Assembly (NCBI GenBank): GCA_951799425.1
Contig: OX637394.1
Location: 17,355,001 to 17,419,000 of the forward strand
Direction of reading: 5' to 3'
DNA from: Ilex aquifolium
Taxonomy: Eukaryota; Streptophyta; Magnoliopsida; Aquifoliales; Aquifoliaceae
DNA: 64,000 nt
Positions 23,638 to 34,000 of this stretch are shown here, in pieces (position 1 is the stretch's first letter; every line of letters begins with the position of its first letter). A program made the translations under genes and the position numbers. Below the pieces are notes generated by a model. It was not told where the DNA came from and did not search any database. It was given only the letters and a program-made list of their open reading frames with translations.

Positions 23638-24143
23638 TGATGGGCTCGACCCAAACCAAGCCCAGTTTACATATACATATCAGGCCCACCTCAAATGTAT
23701 AGTCCAAGCCCACCATAGGATGAAGGAAGCTCAGTCGGGTCAGCTTCACCATCTTAAGAGACTTAGTCCACAATTGACGCATGAGAAGATCTTCATGAAA
23801 CGCAATCATTAGGTGCACATCACCACCTCCACGGAACTGCCTCTCTTGTTACGAGAATGGCACCACCTTCACCAAACTACCTCACCTGTTACGAGAATAG
23901 CGCCTCAATCTGTTAGGAGTCGCCTATAAATTGTAAGTCCTACCTACACATGAGGGGGCATCACTCACATCTGAGCACTCTACACTTCATAAGTAATAAA
24001 ATACTCTGACCACCGTTGCCCTTCATAGTGAAGTAAGTCACCTTGACAAAACCACTTATTTTGTGTTTGCTTCTCATGAGTCTCCTTAATTACTGCATTA
24101 AATACTTGACAGGTAGTGCATAAATACATTTTGTGCATCATCA
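23638..24143 (+). repeat. third Tat LTR, duplicated together with its flank
   Basis: 506 bp, TGATGGGCTC...CATCATCA, preceded by GGGGCAAA (the tail of the polypurine tract) and followed by AGACC, a mutated AGATC. The following 1.6 kb repeats the flank found after 22025. It keeps the segment deleted from the 3' LTR at 21790. Confidence 0.9.
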
Positions 24144-25052
24144 AGACCCATGAGACCTTTGTATGGTGTTTGAGAGGGAGAAGTAAGAGAGAGAGGGGGC
24201 TTGAGGTGTATGAGGGGTAAAAATAACAATTCTATATATTTCGATGAATGTTATTAAAAAAATTGAATGATACCGAAAAAGCAGGTTGAACTCTGGCTAC
24301 ATATAAATTGGGCCCTCAAGAATTTAATAATTTCGAGGTCCTGGGCAGCCACCTAAGTGGTATACATCTAGGGCCAATCATCTTGTATTTTGGATGAATA
24401 ATATGATGGCACTTTTAAGATTATGTAATGCAACGCACGTAAAAATATTTATTGAAATATTTGATAAAATGCATAAAAAAAAATTAATTACATAACTAAA
24501 TTTGATATTATCTCATATTTATAATACTTAAATTGTTTGTATTTTCTTTAAAACTATAAACATCTAATGAACTCATTTTCTGTGATTCTTTTATTCGAAC
24601 TACCATGTAGTAAGAGTTATAAAAAAAATTCTCATTTTTTTTTCTTTTTATCGTTCTTGTTTTTACTTTGTGCCTCAGTAATTTTTTACCAAATTATTTT
24701 GATTGTGAATAAAGAGGAAAGATAAATATATCAGTTTTTGGTAATTGGATATGATATTATATCAATAGAGTTGTCAACGTATATTAATATTGGGATTTTA
24801 TAAAAAAAAGGAATAATTTTGTTTTTATATATCATGTTAAGCATAACATGACCATTAAAAAATTTTGCAAAGATAGAGAGATTTACATGATATGTTAGAG
24901 ATTAACTTGTTATTTAAATACAGAGGGATATGATGATAATTTACATATTTAAATACAAAAGAACTTGTTAGCCTTTATACTTTTTTGTAAGAGTAAAATA
25001 GTGAATTAAAAAATTTTCATGTTAACGTATTTTTATTAGTTTTATATATATA

Positions 25053-25624
25053 CTAGTTATTGTCTGTGCCTGAAGGCACAAAGTAATAAAAAACGGTAAA
25101 TAATAAACATATTTGTATTCATATTCAAAATCAAATCACAAATATAAAGAAGAGATAAAAGAATTTAAGCATCGGTTTGTAGTGGGTGTGAGAAGTGGTG
25201 GGCGGCAGTGGTGGTGGTAGTAGACGGTAATGGTTGTGGTGGATGGCAATGACCGTGATGGCGGCGAGGGCGGCAGCGATGGTGGTGGTGGCGACGGTAG
25301 TGGTGGAGATGGTGGCGGCGGTAGTGGTGGCAGTGGCAGCGGTGGTGATGGTGGCGGTGGTGGTGGTAGGAGGTAATGGTGGAGCGGTTTCAAACACTAT
25401 TATTTTTTTTAAAGTACTTATGAGAAATAATTTCTAAAAGTACTTTTAAAAAATCACTCTAAAACACACCCTAATAGGCCTATTTTTCCTATTAAATTTA
25501 GAGTGTTAATATTAGTCGTTAGATTAACTTTAAAGTAAAATTTAAAGCGATCTCAACCGCGAATAGCAAAAGTCATTTTGTTTATCTTTTAAAATTTGAA
25601 TTGTAAGCTACTTTATTATATAGA
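25053..25624 (-). mobile_element. non-autonomous Helitron with GGN-repeat cargo
   Basis: On minus: 5' TCTATATAATAAAG ... 3' hairpin GTGCCTTCAGGCAC, nine bases, then CTAG. It is flanked by A (5') and T (3'), exactly the Helitron target. The paralogous unit 1 (about 22935-22955) is empty here, which confirms both ends. It contains a GGT/GGC/GAT-rich tract at 25196-25385 and no transposase, so it is mobilised in trans if at all. Confidence 0.85.
25196..25385. repeat. GGN (GGTGGCGGT-type) minisatellite
   Basis: About 190 bp of purine/GT-rich triplet repeats. It is open in several frames, giving Val/Ala/Met-rich or Pro/Thr-rich translations; these are compositional and not called as genes. Confidence 0.8.
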
Positions 25625-25651
25625 TATATAGACATGACATGTGAATTTTTT

Positions 25652-26002
25652 ACTGTAAATTACGCTTTGATCTCTTCAACTGTAATCTTTTTTTTATTTT
25701 GTCCTCTCAAGTATCATATTTTTTATATTACATCATCAATTATGTGATTAGTTTCACATTTTCCCAATTATTTCCGTTTGTTACATATTTAACGGAAATT
25801 ATTTCATTTTGCCCCCAAACTATGTAATTTTTTTACTTTACCCAAGCACATCAACAATTTTCGTCCAAAAAGATAACATACATTTGCGATTGGGACAATG
25901 TGAAATAATCAAAGAAGTTGAGAGAGCAATGTAAAAAATTCAATAGTTCAAGGAACAAGTAAAAAAAGGTCATAGTTGACAATGTCAAAGTATAATCTAC
26001 TC
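25652..26002. mobile_element. long-TIR MITE-like element (copy 2)
   Basis: Second copy of the element at 22978-23328, carried along in the tandem duplication. Confidence 0.55.
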
Positions 26003-26836
26003 TTCTTTTTAATTTGGGTTTACTTTTTTACTCATATATTTTGTATGTTAAACTATTTTTTTAATGGTGAGTAACTGAACTCAATCCAGCAAAATAAATT
26101 CTACATAAATACTAGTGTCTGTTAAACTCAACCGTCACCAGTGAGAATTCACCCCACTAGGCTACCTGTGCAGGTTTGTAATTGTTTCATAACTTCTTTT
26201 TTCATTTTAAAGATTGTGATTACAAGCATCAAATCTGAGAAACCATCATAAATCAAAATAGTAGGTCGAGCAATTTTTCATATACAATTTTTTGTAGGCA
26301 TATTTGATGAACATACGAGGAAAATATTAAAAATATAAATGGTTTATTGCTGGGTAGACATAAACACGTGCATATATATCCACAATTGTCCTTTTTGGTT
26401 CATGGAAGAAATGATGAAAGAGACAATACAGTGAAACTTTAGGTGCTATTTTAATCATTTGGACCATTGAAAAATATAAAAATCAAATTCATCCGCACAT
26501 CTGTTGTTTCTTTTTTTAGGGAGTCAATTCTTGTCCAAGATTGATTAATAGTTGGCCTAATAGTTATTATTTGTGAAAATTAGGGTTGGATCCTTCTTAA
26601 GGAACTTATAATGAGTTTAATCCGTCAAGAAAACTTATTTTGAGATAAGTCCGTTTTTAATTTTACTAATAAGTAGTCAAGTCCACTATTTTTTTTAAAT
26701 TTCAAAATACCCTTTATTGAAAGTAACTTTAAATTAGTTTCCTAACTTGGGAATTATTATCCCTTAATTCACTATCAATGAAAATACGCTAATAAATTTT
26801 TTTACATCAATTTGAAATTCAAATTCAAAGAACAAC

Positions 26837-26841
<5 letters not shown>

Positions 26842-26892
<51 letters not shown>
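26842..26892. repeat. (CT)n(TA)n microsatellite
   Basis: A CT run followed directly by a TA run, ending at the Helitron-type terminus of the left palindrome arm. The right arm is followed by a shorter TATATA...GAGAGA mirror of it at 31071-31090. Confidence 0.9.
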
Positions 26893-27972
26893 CTAGAAAT
26901 TACCCGTGCCAGAAGGCACTATGTACTAAACAAAAAAATCGCAAATAATTGTCTGTGCGTTAAGGCAATGTGTAACACAAAAATGACTAATTACAAAAAT
27001 GAGAAACCCCCCCCCCCCCCCAACAATTAAGCGGCAATCATATTGTGTTGTATCATATTATTTCAAATTCATGTGAAAAACCCCTCATCTGTAACACAAC
27101 CAATTTAGTTAATCGTGTCGAATGACCTAACACTAACACCACTCACTTATAACACAATTAAATCAAACACAACCTATATGTTATATGAATCACATAGTTC
27201 ATGTCTGTTTGGCGCAAGCAATTGCTTTTAATTCAATTCACATCCATAAAAAGTAAAATATAGGTCAAAACCATTCCAGTCAATATATGAAAAAGAATTA
27301 AGAAAATCATATTTTATAATCCTAAGTCTCTCTCTTACTACAACAAACTCGAGAAATAAAAAAAAAAAAATGATAATCTCAAAAAACACAGTATGCCAAA
27401 TTACTTCACAATTCTAACCAATAAATTCTGCCATCGTTGGTCTCTCTTTATCCTCATAACCTCGATCACTTAAATTTGCTAGCTCATATAGCCATCTTGC
27501 TTCATCCTAGAGTTGTAAAATGCAAACTACCAAAGTTAAGGTTTAAGAATAAATAAAAACATGAGGTAGATACCTACGAAAGTCAAATGGAATTGGACCT
27601 CAAAAGCAAAGAAACTGTTATGAGTGAAGACCAAAAAAAAAAACCCATTTCATAATGCTATTGTCTCCCAAAGCCAAAACAAATTGTCTGATCTTGAGCT
27701 CAACTGCTTTTGTTATAACCGCTTGAAAAACCCTTAATCCTAAAAAATGTCAAAACTCAATTTACGTTGAGAAAGAAAAAAAATCACATGCAACAAATAT
27801 GTTATAGGCCACCCCAATCTAAAGAGAATTCTATTCATTATCTATCTTTATCTAGGAACAACTCGTGTTTGAAGGCACTATATAGCACACAAAAATGAAG
27901 CACGGGTCGTATAATATAAACATTTTAAATGACAATTTATTTTTTCTTTTCGTTCTTTAATTACACATTTGA
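26893..27972 (-). mobile_element. Helitron-like element, left arm of a large palindrome
   Basis: On minus its 3' end is a GTGCCTTCTGGCAC hairpin, GGGTAATTT, CTAG, followed by host T. Two more hairpins of the same kind lie inside (near 26955 and 27850, the second with its own CTAG), suggesting Helitrons inserted beside one another. The arm matches 29994-31070 in inverted orientation almost base for base. No Rep/helicase coding. A poly-C run of 15 is at 27007-27021. Confidence 0.7.
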
Positions 27973-29993
27973 GACCAATTTGGGTCCACTATTTCTGTAA
28001 AAAAATTCGGAAAAAATCGCCAAACAACCCAAGTTACTATTTTTTACAAAGAATTAAACAAAGTTTCATCCAAAAATAGAATTCCATAATAATGTGAACA
28101 TGTGCACACAATTCATATACCAAAGTTTACCGGACCCATCATCTTACCACAATTGTGCCTTGCTACAACCATTTACCAGTCACCGCAACAACATAATAGT
28201 AATAAACACAATCATATAGGCATCGTGATTTAGTTTACCCCAAAATTCCACCATCATTAAAATAAGACCATATTTGAGTTTGCCAACCTAAGAGCCAAAT
28301 CAAACTATACTTCTAAATCAAACTATGCTCTAATATATGTAATTTAACAACGCTTAATCCAACACCCACAACATATGCTATGCTACAACATTAGTAGTTA
28401 TCCAGTGTAGTCATGTGTCAACTTGTTATTATAAATAGAAGATGAGTGCTACCTTGCACTTTTTCCCTTGAGCTTTCATTGTTATAGCCTCTGGTGATCA
28501 CTGTTATAGCCTTTAGTGATTGCACAAACTACCATAGTTTGTCGTTGACCAAGTGTTCCCTCAAAGAAGTGAAATTATAGATCAACACCTATGAAGCAAT
28601 AACACCATGAAGCTCAAATTAATCAAACTCTAGTTATTATATAAAACCACAATCAAGAACGCAAAACAAAGGACACATTTGAAAAAAGTGGAGGTTGACC
28701 AAAGCTCTTACCTTCTCCAAAGGTGTAAATAGGCTGAAAGCAAACCATACCACTAATTAGTAATACTAAGTATAACGAAGTGCTAGCCACAACCCTTGTA
28801 AAGCAATAATAGAAAATAATATAACGCGAGCATCAAAGCCCAGAACAATGATACAAAAATCACAATTATAGCACCAAACTCACATATTCAAAATTTCAAG
28901 ACCAAACTCATAAAAAATCTGGACAAAAATCAAACACCATATTCTCAACAATCAGCACAAAACTCAAACAACAAATTCACAGTGTTAACACAAAATTCAC
29001 AAAAATAGGATAAAATCCAACAAAATCTAGAACATGTAAACCTAAAACCGAAAACAAACAATAGTCGCTAGCTGTAGAGGCTAGTAGGTTAACTTTTGGA
29101 AACAAATTAAGTTATCATCCTAGACTAACACAACCAAATAAAATTTACAATCCAAGGAAGGGAACCCAACAAATGTCGTATAAATAGTCACAAAAATCAG
29201 CAAACCCCGTCCAAGAGAAACATAAATTCAACCCATTGCCCACAGAAAACCAAGAAACCAAAGAGAGGGATCATACAGAAACCAAAAAATCAAATCCCTG
29301 TCAGGCATTTTTTCAAACATCTTGCGAAAAGTAGAAATAACAAAGTTGTCGTGTGTGTTGTGTATTGTTATAAAGAACCACCAAAATGAAATTAAGTATT
29401 GAACAAAAGAACAATGGTTAAAATGGTAATAAAGTAAAATGAGCTTACAGTAATGGACTTGCTGCTCCTGCAATAAATAACAAAGGACTTAATTATAAAT
29501 TAGTCCGAAAGAACAATCAAAATCCAAGGAAGGAATAGTTGCAAAAATCAAACAACCCATTACCTACAGAAATAGAAACCAAATCCCTATCAGTCATTTT
29601 TTCAAACATCTTCCGACCAAGTCCAAAAAGTGGAAATCAACAAAATTGTGAGCATACTCAAATTAAAAAAAGCGTAAACTCTATTGGGAATTGGAATCAG
29701 GACACAATTGCAAACAAAAATCAGTGTGTGAGGGGGGGGATGTGACGTGTGTGTGTGAATGTTGTGTGTGTGTGTGTGTGTGTGAATGTTGTGTGCGCGT
29801 GTTGTGCGATGGAATTTGGATACATTTAGATCAATGGATCAGGATTTAGTGGGTGTGTGTTTGTCTTCTGTGTGTATAGGACTGTAAGGGATGGGGGTAG
29901 GGGTGGGGGTGAGTTTCGGTTATAGTGAAAGGAAGGGGGGTGGGGGGCTTCCGTGGTGGTTGGAGGAGGTTGTCTGTGTGCGTTTAATTACAT
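27973..29993. other. palindrome spacer
   Basis: 2.0 kb, AT-rich, no supported gene. It holds a short diverged direct repeat (about 29150-29340 against 29515-29625, sharing CAAATCCCTxTCAG and CATTTTTTCAAACATCTT) and a GT microsatellite near 29740-29812. From 29870 on, the plus strand is G-rich. Confidence 0.6.
29740..29812. repeat. GT microsatellite
   Basis: Interrupted GT runs with GAATGTT spacers. Confidence 0.9.
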
Positions 29994-31070
29994 TCAAATG
30001 TGTAATTAAAGAACGAAAAGAAAAAATAACAATTGTCATTTAAAATGTTTATATTATACGACCCGTGCTTCATTTTTGTGTGCTATATAGTGCCCTTCAA
30101 ACACCGAGTTGTTCCTAGATAAAGATAGATAATGAATAGAATTCTCTTTAGATTGGGGTGGCCTATAACATATTTGTTGCATGTGATTTTTTTTCTTTCT
30201 CAACGTAAATTGAGTTTTGACATTTTTTAGGATTAAGGGTTTTCAAGCGGTTATAACAAAAGCAGTTGAGCTCAAGATCAGACAATTTGTTTTGGCTTTG
30301 GGAGACAATAGCATTATGAAATGGGTTTTTTTTTTTTGGTCTTCACTCATAACAGTTTCTTTGCTTTTGAGGTCCAATTCCATTTGACTTTCGTAGGTAT
30401 CTACCTCATGTTTTTATTTATTCTTAAACCTTAACTTTGGTAGTTTGCATTTTACAACTCTAGGATGAAGCAAGATGGCTATATGAGCTAGCAAATTTAA
30501 GTGATCGAGGTTATGAGGATAAAGAGAGACCAACGATGGCAGAATTTATTGGTTAGAATTGTGAAGTAATTTGGCATACTGTGTTTTTTGAGATTATCAT
30601 TTTTTTTTTTTATTTCTCGAGTTTGTTGTAGTAAGAGAGAGACTTAGGATTATAAAATATGATTTTCTTAATTCTTTTTCATATATTGACTGGAATGGTT
30701 TTGACCTATATTTTACTTTTTATGGATGTGAATTGAATTAAAAGCAATTGCTTGCGCCAAACAGACATGAACTATGTGATTCATATAACATATAGGTTGT
30801 GTTTGATTTAATTGTGTTATAAGTGAGTGGTGTTAGTGTTAGGTCATTCGACACGATTAACTAAATTGGTTGTGTTACAGATGAGGGGTTTTTCACATGA
30901 ATTTGAAATAATATGATACAACACAATATGATTGCCGCTTAATTGTTTGGGGGGGGGGGGGGGGGGGGGGGGTTTCTCATTTTTGTGTTACACATTGCCT
31001 TAACGCACAGACAATTATTTGCAATTTTTTTGTTTAGTACATAGTGCCTTCAGGCACGGGTAATTTCTAG
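29994..31070 (+). mobile_element. Helitron-like element, right arm of the palindrome
   Basis: Plus-oriented copy of the left arm: starts TCAAATGTGTAATTAAAG and ends with hairpin GTGCCTTCAGGCAC, GGGTAATTT, CTAG, then host T. An internal CTAG terminus lies at 30115-30118. The 5' TC coincides with the point where similarity between the arms stops, but the base before it is T (C in the other arm) rather than A, so the 5' end is less certain. A poly-G run of 24 at 30949-30972 corresponds to the poly-C of the left arm. Confidence 0.7.
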
Positions 31071-34000
31071 TATATATATAAGAGAGAGAGAAATAAATAG
31101 TCATATTTTATATGTGTATATAAATAGATATGAGAGAGAGATAATTTTAATGTTAGTCAAACTCCTAAAATTTAGGAATTGTTAGTTTTAAAATTTATTA
31201 ATTAAACATAACTATTAGGTGTATTTTGGATAATAAAAATCAAAATGGACTTAATATTAAATAAGTTTTCTTAATGGACTTATTACTAAGTCCACAAAAG
31301 AGGACCGACATCCAAATTTCTCTTATTATTTTTAATGCTAGACTTTAAAGTCGTGAATTCGAATTTCGTCGTTTCCTCCTTATAATAATGATTGACCAAA
31401 AAAATAAAAAAAATTGTCGAAGATAATAATTTATTTTGGGTGAAGGAGAAAGTTTATGAAACACCGGTCATGTTAGACGTTCAGACGCCGTTCGAAATCA
31501 AGAGACGCTTCTGCTCAAAGACGGTCGAGTGGTCGCAGTGGATATATAGGTTCAAGTTACCCAAAAAAAAATTATTTTTTGTCATCATATTTTTTTTTTC
31601 AGACTAATAAAAATGTGTTATACATATTTTTTATCATTTATTATAAATAAATTAAAGCAAGATTTACGTGATGATCAATTATCATACATGTTTGCCTTTC
31701 CCCTTTTGTCATTGGTCACAACTTGCAACATGGTCACATGCTTGGTCATGGTATTATGATAATGTCACGTGTTTTCTCACGCAGAAATCATTGTGGCCCT
31801 GCTCTCACATCTCACTTTACGTAAAACCTAAGTCTTAATTAAATCATATCATACATGAGCCAAAAAAAAAGTCATATCATATGGCAACAACAATTAAGCC
31901 AACTTGAAATTTCCTGCGAGATATGTTAAATTGTCAGGATTAAATAAAATCCATTTGGAATCCAAATAAATTGAACATCAGTCATATACTTTATTATATA
32001 TATTTATTTATTTATTTATTTTTATATAATTATATAATTTAAAATCGATTTTGTCCTACCAGTTAATAAAAATTAGGAGAGAAGACTTTGTTTGACTTTA
32101 GTTGGCGTGAAAAAATATGGGGTGGGTGAAATTTTCAAAATGGGTAATATTTTATTATATAGAATATAAATAGTTGAAAGGGAAGCTACAATGTTTTCCT
32201 AGAAGAAATTAAAATAGTATGAAAGATAATTATTGATCAAATAACAAAGTCGAAAACAATTATGAATTGACAAACCTACCCTTTGCTCAAACCCGACCAA
32301 ACCCAAACCATGGTGTCGTTCAACCCTCATATGAATTGGACTCGGCGTACGTCAACCCAACCTAAATATTTCATCTCTCTCGATATATTTTCTTCAACTA
32401 CTTCCCCTACCCAAATAAGATCTCCAAAAAATTAATTTTTTAAAGCTTTTATTAAGGTTAATTTTTCTATCCAAATTTGTTAATTTGCTCATTCGGAATG
32501 ATCTCAAATTCTCAGTATATTTTTTTATGAGTCTGTTATTTCGTTTATCTCAGAATCAAATGAAACAAAATAAGAATTTTTAGTCTAGACAAAATAAAGA
32601 TCGTCAGACATATACACCAGTGTGAGGAAGCCATGCGTTGATCACATGGGACCATTTCGTCGAACAAATTAGCGAGTTAAAAGGTAAAAACTAAATTAAA
32701 TTGGTTATAACTTTGAGAATTTATTGTCTTAAACCAAATTGAAAATTGGCCTATGGTTTATGGCGACTGAGACTGCCTCCTTGTTTAGGAAGTTAATAAT
32801 CTCTTTGTAAAGAAAAAGTGCAAAAGCATGTATGACTTGGAGGAAAAGAAGCACCCTTACTTTCCACATTCCAAGATGCCTACCCACAACCACAAAGCAC
32901 TAGTCTTTCAATCCACCACAACTGCTATGGCCATCTTTTTAGACAATGTATTGGATTTAGGCTTTATACTTTGTTTAGAATAATGGAAAATTTAAACGAT
33001 TAAAAATTGAAAGAATATATTATTTTTAACCGTGCTCTCTATTTCAGATATCATATTTTTTCAAAATTAAAAAAAAACATATATGATGAAAAGTTAAAAT
33101 AGAGAGTGAAATTTTGTTAGCAACTCCAATAACAATCTATATTCTAATAAAAAAATAGATTTTATATTCGAAGTATTGGATGAAACAGTTATATATGCGT
33201 TATCTTTTTATTTAGTAATTATAGAGTAGAGACGGAGTTAGACACTCCAAATGTAGAGGGTTATATTAAACTCTTTAGTTCAGGTAGTTTAAATAATTAA
33301 AGAGCCCATTGAAAATGAATTTTTAATGGTTAACTCTCTAAAATAAAAAATTAATTTATTTTTGGTAAGTCTCTAAAATAAAGAGTTGAGTGAAAAATAG
33401 AGAAGCGCACTTTTAGATCTACAACGAGTGTCTATTGTTAATTCAGTTATTGAATAAATTATATTAGCAAATTAAGTTCAAATAATCTTATTGTTTAAGG
33501 TTGATCTCATTTTGCATCCGGAAGATGTTTCGATTCTCAATTGGCACCTCAAACATTAGCAATTTTAATTTATACCCTCAATGTTATGAAATGGTAGCAG
33601 TGTGAACTTGACTCAGACTGTCGTTCAATATTTCGTCGTCATAAATTAAAAGACGTGAGACGCAAGTGTTTCGGGTTTGAGGGTGCTAAATATGAGTTAC
33701 AATAAAATCTTGTTAAAATTTTAAATTAAACTTGAAGAGACTATTACTGGTCTTTTCTCGACTAGCCTACCCCCTAATCAATAGTTCAAGTCTTTCACAT
33801 GTTAGGCTTAATCGGGTCAGATTCTTTAACAAAGAGCCAAACCTCTCTCGTCCACATTTGAATCCCACAAGCGTGTCTTAGGTGCAGTTTAAGATGTTGT
33901 TGGTACCAAAATTCGGCACTCAATGGCGTGATGATTAAACGTGAAATTTATTGTGTCCAACAAACTTTTGAGAATTATAACTATAAACATTCATCAATTA

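Larger units (their letters stand above)
23630..26300 (+). repeat. tandem duplication unit 2 (LTR plus flank)
   Basis: Unit 1 (21533 to about 23630) and unit 2 (23638 to about 26300) align along their whole length apart from small indels and the Helitron at 25053-25624. The junction near 23625-23637 joins TTTTTTGTGGGCAT to GGGGCAAATGATGGG; the outer end of unit 2 reads TTTTTTGTAGGCATATTTG. A few bases (GGCA) are shared at the breakpoint, as in microhomology-mediated or unequal exchange. Confidence 0.85.

Noticed and set aside
9081-24143. Third Tat LTR as an independent solo-LTR insertion
   Set aside because: Its flank is the same as that of the 3' LTR, so a block duplication explains it better.
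25131-25437. Overlapping long open frames on both strands (Val/Ala-rich, Pro/Thr-rich)
   Set aside because: They are translations of the GGN repeat in different frames; no start context or homology.
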